Shown here: in pieces, positions 33,464 through 45,795 of the stretch
Numbering within the stretch: position 1 is the stretch's first letter
How the letters are laid out: every line of letters begins with the position of its first letter
Assembly (NCBI GenBank): GCA_007922195.1
Contig: ML682014.1
Span: 2,694,369 to 2,758,368 of the forward strand
Source: Podocnemis expansa
Taxonomy: Eukaryota; Chordata; Testudines; Podocnemididae
Direction of reading: 5' to 3'
DNA length: 64,000 bases
Notes under the pieces: generated by a model
Told to the model about the DNA's origin: nothing
The model's input: the letters and a program-made list of their open reading frames with translations, nothing else
Databases searched by the model: none
Made by a program: the position numbers and the translations under genes

Positions 33464-35659
33464 AGAGAGTGATGAATATTTCTGGTAGAATATTAATACT
33501 AAACTGATGGATATTGAACAATAAATCACATATTGGTTGTAGGAGAGAAAAAGAGCTAATACGTTATCTCAAATTAGAGAGTGTTACACACCCTAAGACG
33601 GCAACTGCATGTAGTTCATGAAACATGCTTCTCATATGCGGACAAATCTGGTCTTTGAAAGTCTTTTTGCAGCAGTGAAGACTTCCATCCACTGGGCTGA
33701 GCAGCAGACTCAGACAAGACTCCACAGGCCAGAACGCTCCTGGCCTTTGTGCAAATACACAGGCGGGGAAGGCCTGAAGATTCTTCCCTTGTTCCACCTC
33801 CCACTCGGGAACAAGACACATGAGTTCTCATGTGGTAAAAGGCACCCCAAAGGAGGAAGAGGAGAGGCAGAACTTTCCCATTGTCCAGTACAGCTGACCC
33901 AATACCTGATGAGAACTTTCTGCACCCCAGGGGCATCGCTGGCACCAGGCTTACCTGGCTCGAGCCCTGAGTCCCAGCACCTGAGCCCCGAGATTCCTGC
34001 CGGGCTGCCTGCAGCCGCGGATCGTGAGCCCCGAGTCCAAGCATGCTGAGCACTGGGTCTTCTCCTGGGCCAGCAGTGCTCCTGCTGCACCCTACCTAGG
34101 AGCTGATGTGGTATAGACACAAACACTAAGTTCTGAGGTGTTGCAGCGCATTGTGCCTGTTTTTGACAAAATGCTTCCTAGAGCTCACTGACAGCATGTA
34201 TGTTCCATGCTGATCCAAACACACACCAAAACTTTAAAAGAACAGTGTGGTTCCAGATAGCGAACAGCTCTCATAAAATTCCGATCATGTTGGAAGGATC
34301 CTAGACAATATGAAATTTCCTGCTTCTCCAGTCATATCTGGAAAGGTATTGTTGCCAATAGACTTAAGTACACTTACTGATTCATCAAGGGACCAACCCT
34401 GCACCAGCTGTAGTTTCTGGTAAAACTCTAGCTGATTTCAGTGTTTCCATGTCAGGACCAAATGAGAGACAGTCTATAAAACAAGTGTTTAACATTTTTC
34501 ATCTACCCTTCCTGCCAGTGGTCCCAGGAAGTCCTAGTATTTTTACTGAACTAGTTGCAATCCTTTCAAATATGTATATTTTAAAATGAAGCAAAAAATG
34601 GGTATTTCGTTAGTTATATTGGCCAAATAGTCTGTTTCCTATTATCTAGCAAAAGGCCTAAGCATCTTTTTCTTTTTTAAGTGACTAAAAGAAATTCTTC
34701 CACATCCACTGGTTTCTCCAAGTCTGGAATTAAAACAAAGAGAAAGAGCAAAAAAAATCTGAATTTCTGACCTGACTGTGACAGCATTAATATCCTAATT
34801 TATCATGTTCATTGTCTCATCAAGGAATACGAAACTGGCACATCAAGGTTTTGGAGTTTTTTAATGTTCACCTTTCACTGCTAAATGGCCCACTGGAAAG
34901 AGTAGTCCTCCCAACTCTGGGATTGCCAATTAACTTAAGAGGAGGAGAGGTAGGTTTAAAATTGCTTGTAAAATTATGGACCAGCTGAAGTTGTGCTTGA
35001 ACAAAGATAAGAGATTGCTGGGATTTTGCTATGAGAAGCAGAATTTAGATGACAATAGAACTTTTACCTGATCTGAACACACTCATCCTTTAAATCATTA
35101 AAAAAAGATTTGATGTCTTCTATTTTTCTCTGATTAGAGAGAAATCCTATTTTTCCTTTGTTCAGCTTACATCAGAACATTTTAATAGGTGTCAAAAAAG
35201 ACTGGGTTTTGTTTTCTAGCCCAGCATGAAACATTCTACTGTTTTCTTTACCAAGTTTTGTAAGTTTTCCCACCCTTTAAACAATTTTGTAGCATAATAT
35301 GAATCTCAAGGAAAATAAACTGATAGCCTTATCTTTTAAGATAACCTACCATAAGGTTTTATATGTTACAATAGCAGCAGTAATATATCACTAATATGGT
35401 CTGGTATGCTTAATTTTTTATAAAACAGCCAGAATATGAAAGTCTTAAGGGCTAGTTCTTGTCTCTGTCTATGCAGGCTCAAGCAGATTCTGAACACTGC
35501 ACTGTCCGCTCAGTGAAAGACAGCTAGTGTCTGCAAAGCAATCAGTTCCCTGACTTCATGCCCTTAAGAACTGAAGGATAATTTTTTTAAAAAGGCAGCA
35601 TTGTAAGGGAAACAGCATTGACCCCATAGCTGCAGTGCTGTTCTGTTAAGGCCCATAAA
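33464..35659. other. intron-like sequence with a short GC-rich patch
   Basis: 33900-34090 is GC-rich with repeated GAGCCCYGAG phrases. Open frames overlap on both strands. The rest is AT-rich and unassigned. Confidence 0.45.
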
Positions 35660-36635
35660 GAGGGGAAAGGGGTAGATGTGATGTGTGTCGACTTTCATGA
35701 GGCTTTTGGCACTTTCTCACATTATCTTCTCATAATCAATCTAGAGAAATGCAGCCTAGATTAACGCAGTATAAAGTGAGTGCACAACCACTTGGAAGAC
35801 CATATTCAGAGAATAGTTATCAATGGGCAGGAAGGGCATATCGAGCAGGGATTTTCAGGGACACATCCTGGGTTTCTGTCACTGGAGTTTTAAGAACAGG
35901 TTAGGCAAACATCTATCAAGGGATGGTCTAGATCAGGGGTGGCCAAACTAGTGGAATACAAGAGCCACACAAGTTGATTATTAGACCTTCAAGAACCGCA
36001 TTGAGGCATATAGCCATATTTTACCTACTCCAAAATTACTAAGTTTAAAATTCATTGCACACTTTAGTTTTATCATAAAAAGAGGGCAAATATTGGTCGT
36101 ACTAATGTCAGATTCTAATAATTACTTAAGGTTACCATGAAAACTAGGCCTACCTATACAGTAAAACTTAGCTTCTCCTCACCCTTCCCAACCATGCTGC
36201 TGCTTCTCCCTGCCTTCTCCAACCCCCTCCCTAATGCCCAGGCCCTGACACTGGCTCCCCCTGGGCCAACCTTCCCCCAGGCCCTATTACCTGGCCACTG
36301 TAGCAGCTAGAGACAGGCTGGGGGTTGCTCCCCTTGCCTTAAGCCCTGCGTGGGCTAAACAACTAATATGGCTGCTCTGGTGACTAGGCACCAGCTAGGG
36401 CTCCCCTCTGAGCATGGTCAGGGTGGGAGATGTAAAGCTCCTAGGCTGGAGCTGCTTTCCTCTGGCTTTCTTCCATGAGCTACGCTTTTTCATTCAACAG
36501 CTGCATGTGGCTCCCAAGCTGCAGTTTGGCCATGCCTGGTCTAGATAATACTTAGTCCTGTCTCAGTGCAGGGGATTGGACTAGATGGCCTACTGAGGTC
36601 CCTTGCAGTCCTACATTTCTGTGATTTACAGGATC
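35660..36635 (+). mobile_element. CR1 fragment interrupted by a hAT MITE
   Basis: The left part has decayed RT traces (VDFHEAF near 35690) and jumps to the CR1 3' UTR (GGTTAGGCAAACATCTATCA at 35899-35918). The right part (36547-36630) continues as AATACTTAGTCCTGTCTCAG, GACTAGATGGCCTACTGAGG and CAGTCCTACATTTCTGTGAT, the CR1 3' end. Between them sits a MITE with a perfect 8-bp target duplication. Internal deletion has removed most of the RT. Confidence 0.85.
35934..36538 (+). mobile_element. hAT MITE (same family), 605 bp, nested in CR1
   Basis: Ends CAGGGGTGGCCAAACT and AGTTTGGCCATGCCTG. Exact 8-bp flanks GTCTAGAT (35926-35933 and 36539-36546). The longest of the three copies, it carries extra GC-rich interior (36230-36440). 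Confidence 0.93.
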
Positions 36636-36829
36636 TGTGTTGTGTCTTGATCTTTAAGCAGATTCTTAGGAAGAGCCTGTCCATGTGCCAAACCCCCAAA
36701 ACCCTCATGGTGTTTCAGACCCAAGGGGTCACACTCTTTAACAGGGTACACTCTAAAGCTTCAATACTCTTGTTTCACCCTGTGAGCTCCAGCCAGTGAA
36801 CTCAACTGATCTGCACTCCTGTTTAGAGA

Positions 36830-37290
36830 CATTTATCCTTGTAGGGGTCAATGCCCTTCTACAAATATCTGCAGTGACTCCACACAGCCTCTTCAAAACA
36901 CAATAGGGTTTATTAGTCAACTGGAGCACAGCAGTGAGAGGTTCTTAAATAGCCTAGATAAACGAATGCTAAGATAGTGTTCTGACTGGCCAGTACCAGA
37001 GCTCCCATCAGCCACCACCTTCGCTTCCTTGCTGTCTGCCCCTTTATCTTAGACTGAGAGTAAAACTGTTATGTCTCTGTACACCCAATTCTTATCAAAG
37101 CTCCTGTCGCCACTCAATTGTCCTCCTCCTTCAATACCACTGTGAGTTCATGTGGTCAGCCTGCAGGAACTTCTCTTTGTTAAGCATCAATTATTCTGTC
37201 ATTGGGGTTTTCATTGTCTTTTCTGGAGCATCCATTGATATGGGTTGGTTCCAGCCAACCCTTAACACCCATTCATATCATCCCAGACAT
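36830..37290 (-). repeat. possible solo LTR, unnamed
   Basis: Contains AGGGTTTATTAGTCAACTGG (AATAAA on the minus strand at about 36908-36914), CTCCACACAGCCTCTTCAAA and moderate GC with no coding sequence, a texture typical of an LTR. Borders and target duplication were not identified. Confidence 0.3.
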
Positions 37291-37907
37291 TTATATGACA
37301 CAAGCAACTCATGTCTCATGCTTTGCCCCAAGAACAGCATTTTGACTCTTCTGCACTCACAGGATTCATAAAGGAGTTCATTAAAATGTTACAGAAAATA
37401 CCCACATTTATCATTTGCTCTTTGGATATTGATCCTCACATGCTTTATTGAGTTGGTCCTTTGCATATGATTGAATTTCACCCTAAATGCACAGATTAAG
37501 GATGGGATTTTCAAAAGTGCTCAGAGCTTGTCTAACTTTGTTCCAAAACAACTTGAGAACTCTGGAAAATTGCACCCTCAATATATGAAGAAGCTGGAGT
37601 CGACACTTACTGAGTGTGCATACAGTTGGGTTGCTAAGTTAAATAACTCCATGGGCTTTAATTTTCTAATTTAAAATATTCAAACTTTATTCTGTGATGT
37701 TCTGGGCCCCCTCCTCATAGTGTTTTCAGTGGAAGTGGGGACTATTAAGCACCACAGGATCAGGCCTTAAAGTGCTGATTCATTTTCAACACTGGTGTGC
37801 AATAGCATGCACAAAGTAAGGTGTGTTTTAAATATACATGTATGTGTGCATGTATTAAAATATGAACATGTTTAAAAGCAAAAAAATTTGCAAAGATGAG
37901 ATTCAGA

Positions 37908-38060
37908 ATGATCCAGTTGGTAGAACAACTGGACTGGGTGGCAAGATAGCTGGTTTTCTTTCATACCTTTGCCACTTACGTGACTTAGGCCAAGTCACTT
38001 CACCTTTGTTGGGCCTCAATTTTTCCATAAAATGGGTATAATGGTATTTACAAGAACTTA
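37908..38060 (+). repeat. MIR-like SINE
   Basis: TCCAGTTGGTAGAACAACTG (head), GACTTAGGCCAAGTCACTTC, GGGCCTCAATTTTTCCATAA and AATGGGTATAATGGTATTTA follow MIR order. Confidence 0.75.
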
Positions 38061-39129
38061 TCAAAATAGTTTTACAGAACATTTTTTCCACTGAAAAATG
38101 GAATCTCATGAAAGGTGACATCTTCCATGGGAAAATATCATTGTCAACTTTAAAAAATTGATAGGGAATGTAAAAGAGTTTAATTTCAAATTGAAATTTT
38201 TTGTTTTGATTTCAAAAGCCATTTTTTTTTTAAAAAATTCAGAATCTTTCTCTTCCTCCTCCATTTTTTTTCTGTGATACAGAATGCAGTGAAACAAATG
38301 GTACCAAGTGGTTTTTTTTTCCCCTTTTTCTTTCAACTAACTCTTCAAAACTTCTTCAACTTTAGGAAAGTGGCAAGTTCAAGTTTCATTTTTTTCTTTT
38401 TGCATGCTGCAACTTTTCCAAACTTTCAAAAGTAGGAGAAGATAGATAGTGTAAAACAGGAAAAGTAGGGGTTAAGGGAGTTGGTGGGCACTGGTTATTT
38501 TTCATTTTCTTGGACTCAGTGGCAAAAAGATGAAAAGGGAGAAAAATGAAAATTATGTTTTCCAAAAAAGTACTTCAAAATGAAATGAAAAATTGTTCTA
38601 ATTTGAATCCTGAGAAATAAGAACTTAAGACATTTTAAACGTTTTTGGTGTATTGTTTTTCCATTTGCTGGTCACTTCTAACATTTACCCAGCTGTATGA
38701 AAAGCACATTAAGACCTGTACCTGCTCTGTTGATGTCTGTGAAACCTATGCCATTGATTGCATGGGACTTGAAACTGTGCTTAACTAGAAGTAAACATTC
38801 AAATGAGTGTTTCTTGATTAGGTTTTGAGGCAAAGCATATTATTTAATAAATGAAAAAAAGCTCTTTGAGCAGAAAAGGACTATATGGAAATCAAAGATT
38901 AAGAACATGTGCATTTTCTTTTGTGTTATTTGAAATGGCAACCCATATTCTGTTTGCATGTTATCTAAAGTTTTTTTCCCAGTTACTTAAGTTGCTATTT
39001 GATATGCAAATTCTTATCATATTATTAGTTCTCTACATTTTATATAGAAGTATAATCAATCCTTTCTAATGCAGTTACAGAAAACTCATTTCAATATAAA
39101 ATTGTAGTATTTCAAATCTTAAAACTTGT
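38061..39129. other. A/T homopolymer-rich sequence
   Basis: 38120-38600 is dominated by runs of A or T with AAATTTT-like palindromes. No gene seen. Confidence 0.5.
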
Positions 39130-39880
39130 GAATCACTTGCAAATCATTTGCACTCATGGCCAACCAAGTACCCTCTTAAACCATCCCTGACAAGTGCTTG
39201 TCTAACGTGCTGTCAAACACTTCCAGTGATAGAGGTTTCACAAGCTGCCTGGGCAACTTATTCCAGTGGTTAATCACCCTGACAGCTAGGAATTTTTTCC
39301 TAATGTGCAACCTAAACCTCCCTTGCTGTAGTTTAAATCCAAAACTGCCTCTCCTATCATTGGCAGTTAAGGAGAACAGTTTTTCTTCCTCCTCCTTGTG
39401 ACAGCCTTTTTGATATTTGAAAACTGTTATCATGTCCCTCTCAGTCTCCTCTTTTCTAAACTAGACAAAGCTCTTTCAATCTTCATTCATAAGGCAAGTG
39501 TTCCACACCTCTAATCATTCATGTTGCTCTTCTCTGGACTTTCTATAGCTTGTCCACATCTTTCCTGAAATGAGGCTCGCAGAACTGGACACAATACTCC
39601 AACTCAGGCCTAATCATGGCGGAGTAGAGCAGAAAAATTACTTCCCGTGTCTTACTTAAATATACTCCTATTAATACAACCCAGAATGGTGGGGGGGGGC
39701 TTTTTTGTTTGTTTGTTCTTTTGCGCAACAGCATTATACTGTTGACTCATATTTAGCTTGTGGTCAACTGTGACACCTAGATCTCTCTCCGGAGTACTCC
39801 TTCCTAAGCAGTCATTGCCTATTCTGTATATGGACAATGGATAGTACTTTCCTAAGTGGAGTACTTAAACACATCATTCA
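39130..39880 (-). mobile_element. CR1 LINE fragment with frameshifted C-terminus
   Basis: Minus-strand frames give DLGVTVDHKLNMSQQ (about 39740-39785), ILGCINRSIF, LYSAMIRPELEYCVQF (about 39580-39630), LFSLTANDRRGSFGFKLQQG and NHWNKLPRQLVKPLSLEVF (about 39200-39260). At 39690-39722 a run of nine G followed by T/G repeats inserts low-complexity codons into the normally continuous AQKANxILGCI region and shifts the frame. The CR1 3' tail microsatellite is not evident. Confidence 0.9.
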
Positions 39881-39924
39881 TTTTTTTTTAAAATTAGAAG
39901 TGAATAATATTTTAAACAGGCACA

Positions 39925-40045
39925 TTCTAGGCCACAGTTCAGCAAGACACATGAGCGTGTGCCCCGCTTTAAGCACGTTAGTCCTGTAGACTCCATTTGC
40001 TTGAAGTTAAGCACATGCTTAAACATCTTTTGGAATCAGAGCTAT
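39925..40045. repeat. ancient interspersed repeat (TTAAGCACATGCTTAA)
   Basis: CAGTTCAGCAAGACACATGA, GCTTTAAGCACGTTAGTCCT and AAGTTAAGCACATGCTTAAA. Weaker relatives at 42005-42095, 53480-53540 and 58572-58680. Confidence 0.5.
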
Positions 40046-42163
40046 AGGAGCTGAATTAAATCCCAATAATTAATGTTTCTCCATGAAGTCCTAAAGCCAG
40101 GGAGATTGGGTAAAACAAGCTTTTCGTCTCAAAGATAAATGGTCCAAATAATTTTTAATGATCATTGCCTTGTTTTCACATTTTCTGTACTGCTTGTAAT
40201 AATATGTCACAATATGTTTACAGTCTCAGTGGAATTCCAGGATGTTACATATCATCCTCACTACTTAACTGTGTTCTTTCTGGAGTCACATATCTTTAGG
40301 AAGCAAAAAGAGTTGTGTTTTAATGTACATAATCTGTATTCTGTCATGTATTCCATCTCCCAGGGAAGGTATCTGGGAACTTACTCTGCTGTTTTTATTT
40401 ATCCTGCCAGTGTAGTATATTGATGAGAGGACTAAAGTCCAGTGGTATTAAAACAAGACATGAAATATTGATTAATTCTTCTTAAAATTCCTTTTTACTC
40501 CTTAGCATAGCAGATTTCAGATGCTACTGTCAATATTGTACTGTCCAATAAGCCTCCCTTATCGGAAAGGTCCTGATCTTTGCAGTGCTCTTATAAATGG
40601 TTATTACGATTTTAAATGATTAGCCCAAGGTGAGTGTGCTTCCGCTGTTAGAGCAGGAAGCTTGTTAGAAGCAGTACAGCTCAGTGTGGCAGGATGTAAC
40701 TTTAGATTTCAGTTCCCCATGATTTGGTTGGGAATTATGAAAAGCTTGACTATTTCTCCATGGTAGGCAATAGGAAAAAAATCTGCTTAAAATAACTGAA
40801 GAAACTGGGGGGAAGGGACGGATAAAGAGACTTACAGAGAGTAGTAAAAGCGAGTCAACATCCAAAACTGTTAATAAAGAGCATGAGGAAAATGGATAGC
40901 CTACTAGAAGCAATTTTCCTGTGGTGGTTACAGTGTGTAGCAACATTTCAAAATGTAAAAAGAAATAGGAAAGGAATAATATCACCTGAAAAGGAATATA
41001 GGTGGCTCTGAGCTTACATTTGATTGTTAATAAATTAGATGAAAGATCCTATTTTAAATTATGTATCTTTAAGCCTACTAAACATCACCATTCCGCTGAG
41101 AGAAGTGTGAGTAAAATTAAGCCATTTCTGATTATAAGCACATCAGTTATCGAAGTACAGCAGTATTCAGAGCCAGGCTGGTGAACAATTGATAGCTTTC
41201 ATTGTCATCCAGTCTTGTCTGTACATAGATATCATTCTTCAGCACTACCTTGTAATATTATGACACTGATTCTGGCTTCCCTGGTGGTCTCTTTGCTGCA
41301 CAAAAGATCCTGAGTCAGAATTCAGACATTTCTCCTGGTAAAAGCAGGTAAAATGGCTCCATGCCACCCTCAACATACAGATATTTTGAGGAGTTCCAGA
41401 AGAGTTAGTGTAGCCCAAGCACCTCATGCTGCAGCAAGTGTCTTTGGGAGTCCCTTTGCACCCAAACTTAATTTAGAACAACCCTTAGGCTGCTTTAGCT
41501 TAAAATGGAGACCAGAAGGGTCCCTGGCTGTGCCCAGAATCTGAGAGCAACAAAGGTAGCATACAGCTATCTTGGCCTCCTCCTTCCCTTTACCTCACAT
41601 CTTCCTGAACTGAGTTCAGTATTAAGACTAGTTTCATTGGTGTCATGGCTTGGTGTAAGCATTTGCTGCATGGATATTTATTATTGATTTTTAGTTAATT
41701 TGCACTTATCTCATGAAAACTGAAATGCATGTACATTCACTGTACAAAGTTGTACATTAACTAGTTTGTAGGCAGGGTAGGATTCACAGAGATATTGAAA
41801 TAGGAATCAGGCACCTAAATACTTTTGTGAATCCATCCTTAGTGCCCAGTGTATTCCTTTTTATTAAAGGTAGTAAAGCAACATCTCTTGCTTCTTCTGC
41901 TCACGTGAGTAGTTCCCTTGACTCCCAGTGGTGCTACTCATGTGACTAATGTGAATACGATTTGACCTTCTCATGAAATACAAATATTTTCTGAAATATG
42001 AGGCACTTGGGAACTGTGGGCCAGATCCTTATTCATGTGACTAGTTCTCATTCATGCAAGTGGTCCTCTTTCTTTCAATGGAACTAGCTTCATGAGTGGT
42101 TTGCCAAACTGCACCATATTCTCTTACACTTCTCTCCTTTATGCAAGTATGTCATCTCAGTCA
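40046..42163. other. intron-like sequence
   Basis: Weak ancient repeat phrase at 42005. Nothing else recognised before the Penelope element. Confidence 0.5.
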
Positions 42164-42182
42164 ATGACCAAAAAAAAAAAAA

Positions 42183-42642
42183 AGTCCATTGGCACTTAAA
42201 GACGAACAGATTTATTTATCACATGAGCTTTCATGGGAGAAAATCCCACTTCATCAAATGCTTTGAAGATGAGGCAACATACAGAATGGAATGAAAATAA
42301 ATGCAAGGGAGTGTAAGACATGGGATCAGGTCATACAGTAACAGCAAATCAGAGCAGTTGTTAAGATTCAAACTCTGGCAAGCAGCACATAGAGAAGGTT
42401 GAAGTCAAATTACCTGTTGTATGGGAAAAGAAGCCATAGTCATGATTCAATCCTGCTTTCACACAATCTAATCTGCACATCAATTCTAATTCAGCTGTAT
42501 CTCTTTGAAGTCTCGATGTCCCGCAGACTCTCTTGAGCACAGTCATTAACAAATCATCCATGACTGATTAGATAGATGGAAGTGCTCAGCAACTGGTTTT
42601 TGCATGTTGTGATTTCTGATGTCAGTTTTGTGCCCATTTGTT
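42183..42642 (-). repeat. left inverted arm of the Penelope-like element
   Basis: Reverse complement of 44660-45117. The minus strand here repeats the last codons of the element's C-terminal frame (MDDLLMTVLK to LPEFES) with one visible residue change (M versus I). It then repeats the 3' UTR with the GTGCCA...GGACT end. Arms this alike could form a hairpin of about 450 bp. Confidence 0.9.
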
Positions 42643-42684
42643 CTTTTGCAATACTACACACCACTAAAGACAACAAGAGTGACA

Positions 42685-44938
42685 CCCTGAACCCAGTCAA
42701 CAACATTGTTAATCTCTTATGCTACACATTTACTCTAGAAAAGGAATCTGTACTATTTTGCGGACTTTTTCTCTGTCCCAGAACCACCATACATAAGATA
42801 AAATTCTGTGGTGACCTGGAGGCCTACTTACACCGTCTAAGACTAAAAGAATATTTCCGTAACACCACGGATCAAAGCAGTGACACACAGGTACCTTCCT
42901 CCCAACACTGCAAGAAGAAATATTTTTCGTGGACTACTCCTAAGGGTAGCAACAACAGACTAGACTTCTACATTGATTGTTTCCGCCACCATGCCAAGGT
43001 TAAAATCATGGACAAACAACATCCCTTACATCATAACCTCAGCCATGAAGAACGCGGTGCCATCCACAGCCTCAGAAACAACTCTGACATTATTATTAAG
43101 GAGGCTGACAAAGGAGGTGCAGTCGTCATCATGAATAAATTGGATTATGATCAGGAGGCTTATAAACAACTCTCCAATACTACGTTCCACAAACCACTTT
43201 CCTGTGACCTGACTGAAGAATACCAAAAGGAATTACAACACCTACTCAAGAAACTCCCTAAGGCAGCAGAGGAACAAATAAAGACAGACACACCACCAGA
43301 ACCCTGACCAGGGATATTTTATCTATTACCTGAAATCCATAAAAAAAGAAACCCTGGATGCCCTATCGCCTCAGGCATTGGCACTCTTACAGCAGGCTTA
43401 TATGGCTATATGGACTCCCTCCTCAGATCGTATACTTTCAACACTCCTAGTTATCTTGGAGACACCACAGAGTTCCTGAGGAAAATCCAATCCATTGGTG
43501 AGCTTCCAGAAAATACCATCCTGACCACTATGGATGTAGAAGCTCTTTACACCAACATCCCACACAAGGATGGATTACAAGCTACTAGAAGAACCATCCC
43601 AGATGATGCCACAGCATAGGTTGTGACTGAACTTTGTGACTTTGTGCTCACCCACAACCATTTCAGATTTGAGGATAATTCATACCTCCAAGTCAGCAGC
43701 ACTGCTATGGGTACCTGCATGGCCCCCACAATATGCCAACATTTTTTATGGGCAGCTTAGAACAATGTTTCCCCAAGTCTCAACCCAAAGCACCTCTCCT
43801 CTACTTACGCTACATTGATGACATCTTCATCACCTGGTCTTGTGGCAGGGATGCTGTTGAAGATTTCCACAGAGATTTCAAGAATTTCCACTCCATAATC
43901 AAACTTAGCCTGGAACACTCCACACAGGAGATCCACTTTCTGGACACTACAGTACAAATTAGGGATGGATACATCAACACCACCCTATACCGAAAACCTA
44001 CTCATCAGTATAGTTATCTACATGCCTTGAGCAGCCATCCTACACACCACACAATCCATTGTCTACAGCCAAGCCCTAAGATATAACCATGTTTGCTCTA
44101 ATCCCTCAGACAGAGACAGACATCTTCAGGATCTCTATCAAGCATTCTTAAAACTACAGTACCCACCTAGGGAAGTAAGAAAACAGATTCACATAGCCAG
44201 ACGGGTACCCTGAAGTCAACTAATGCAGGAGAGGCCCAAAAAAGAAAACAATAGAACACCACTAGTCACCACATACAACCCACAAGTCAGACCTCTGCAA
44301 AAGATCATTAAGTATCTACAGCCTATTCTATAAGATGATCCCTCTCTCTCTTAAGCCTTGGGAGACAGAACGCTCCTCGCCTACAGAGAGCCACCTAACC
44401 ATAAACAGATACTCACCAGCAACTACAGACCTAACAACAGAAACATTAAAGCAGGCACACACTCCTGCAACAAACCACATTGCCAATTTTGCCCACATAT
44501 CTTCATAAAAGACACCATCATAGCAGCTAATCAAGCAAGCTACTCCATCAAGGACTCATTCACTTGCTCATCCACTAATGTGATTTATGCCATCATGTGC
44601 CAGAAATGGCCCTACACCTTATACATTGGACAAACAGGACAATCCTGAGCAAAAGAATAAATGGGTACCAAACTGACATCAGACATCACAACACACAAAA
44701 ACCAGTTGCTGAGCACTTCCATCTATCTAATCAGTCTATGGATGATTTGTTAATGACTGTGCTCAAGAGAGTCTGCGGGACATCGAGACTTCAAAGAGAT
44801 ACAGCTGAATTAGAATTGATATGCAGATTAGATTGTGTGAAAGCAGGATTGAATCATGACTATGGCTTCTTTTCCCATACAACAGGTAATTTGACTTCAA
44901 CCTTCTCTATGTGCTGCTTGCCAGAGTTTGAATCTTAA
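42685..44938 (+). pseudogene. Penelope RT / GIY-YIG endonuclease pseudogene
   Basis: Retrotransposon protein in fragments. In order: N-terminal region with the pre-RT block KEADKGGAVVI (about 43099-43131); RT motif A region TTMDVEALYTNIP (about 43528-43566); motif B STAMGTCMAP (about 43702-43731); motif C YIDD (43811-43822); a Cys-rich stretch SCNKPHCQFC (about 44463-44492); and the endonuclease core VIYAI...LYIGQTGQ (about 44580-44645). The C-terminus continues in another frame to 44938. Damage seen: in-frame stops at 43305-43307, 43617-43619 and 44646-44648, and frame changes near 43720, 43755, 44050 and 44640. Motif C aspartates and the GIY-YIG residues are intact locally, but no continuous protein can be made. 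Confidence 0.88.
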
Positions 44939-45117
44939 CAACTGCTCTGATTTGCTGTTACTGTATGACCTGATCCCATGTCTTACACTCCCTTGCATTT
45001 ATTTTCATCCCATTCTGTATGTTGCCTCATCTTCAAAGCATTTGATGAAGTGGGATTTTCTCCCATGAAAGCTCATGTGATAAATAAATCTGTTCATCTT
45101 TAAGTGCCATAGGACTC
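44660..45117 (+). repeat. right arm of the Penelope-like element
   Basis: Sense copy of the element 3' end: C-terminal codons, stop at 44936-44938, and a 3' UTR with TTTTCTCCCATGAAAGCTCA and the motif TTTAAGTGCCATAGGACTCC. These last motifs recur in every short Penelope derivative in this window. Confidence 0.9.
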
Positions 45118-45687
45118 CTTGATATTTTTGCTGAACTAGACTAACACAGCTGCTCCTTTGGAACTCAGTGAACTCAGTACGTGCAGTTTTATTTTTCAAA
45201 GCATCTTTTGATTCTACCAACTGATTGTCAGCATAGCCTTAAAAGATGCATTTTATGTATAAACTTACTATCTCCATGTAACATCCAATTTGTTGTAGCA
45301 AAGCTTCCTGTGTACATGAAGATGTGTGTATATATAGAAGAGCATACACATCCCTTTTAATTTGACATCTAGCAGTTATTGTTATCTGCCATCTCATATG
45401 CTACATTAATTTGTCTTTCAAATGTACAAATAAATTATTTCCACCTTAAGGGACATGAGTTGTTTCACTTCAGATAGCATATGTTTTTTCGTTTATGGGC
45501 TATCACCTGAGGCCCCAGGCTGGAAAGAACAAGAGAACGCGTATAACAATTCAAAATAATTGTATATTTCTGTCAGATTGCCAGGTTGTTTAATGCCTTT
45601 TGACCCACGTTAACAATGACGTTTCTTTGATAAAGTGTTAGTAATGTCTCACTGCAATTTGTTGTGTGTGATGTTGTATTTTTACAG

Positions 45688-45795
45688 AGTCCAGTCAGGT
45701 TCATATCTCAGCACTGGTTGGTTTACCTTAATTCTAGCAATGGACGCCTGCTATGGAATTCATGTCTATGGAATGATAAATGACACCTACTGCAA
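45688..45795 (+). CDS. ST6GALNAC3: ST6GALNAC3 penultimate coding exon (partial gene)
   Basis: Encodes part of a Golgi type II membrane sialyltransferase. The family transfers sialic acid from CMP-Neu5Ac in alpha-2,6 linkage to GalNAc of sialylated O-glycans and the ganglioside GM1b. The 108-nt exon follows a pyrimidine-rich TTTTTACAG acceptor and ends before a GTAAG donor. Read with one carried-over base, it is open throughout and gives sialylmotif S (GSYLSTGWFT), then DACYGIHVYG, whose HVYG is motif III, then NDTYC. Its last two bases (AA) join the first base of the next exon to make Lys. Other frames contain stops. The tail sequence and the match of the next exon favour ST6GALNAC3 over paralogues 5 and 6. 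The sialylmotif L exon was not found upstream, so it should lie outside the window. Confidence 0.9.

Larger units (their letters stand above)
42164..45165 (+). mobile_element. Penelope-like retroelement with inverted terminal repeats
   Basis: A 3.0-kb Penelope-like element. A central region (42643-44659) carries remnants of reverse transcriptase and GIY-YIG endonuclease. It is flanked by two arms of about 440-460 bp that are reverse complements of one another (42183-42642 and 44660-45117) and differ at few positions. The right end continues past the arm into a tail containing GAACTAGACTAACACAGCTG (45133 onward). The left arm lacks this tail and starts after a poly-A run at 42168-42183. Known Penelope-like elements have terminal repeats, and copies with an inverted partial end copy at 5' are typical. 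The copy is dead because of stops and frameshifts, but high arm identity suggests a fairly recent insertion or conversion between arms. It sits about 520 bp upstream of the ST6GALNAC3 penultimate exon. Confidence 0.9.

Noticed and set aside
33616..34126. 143- to 145-codon frames on opposite strands over the same bases
   Set aside because: Mutual overlap, GC-rich composition and no recognisable family; no splice or conservation evidence.
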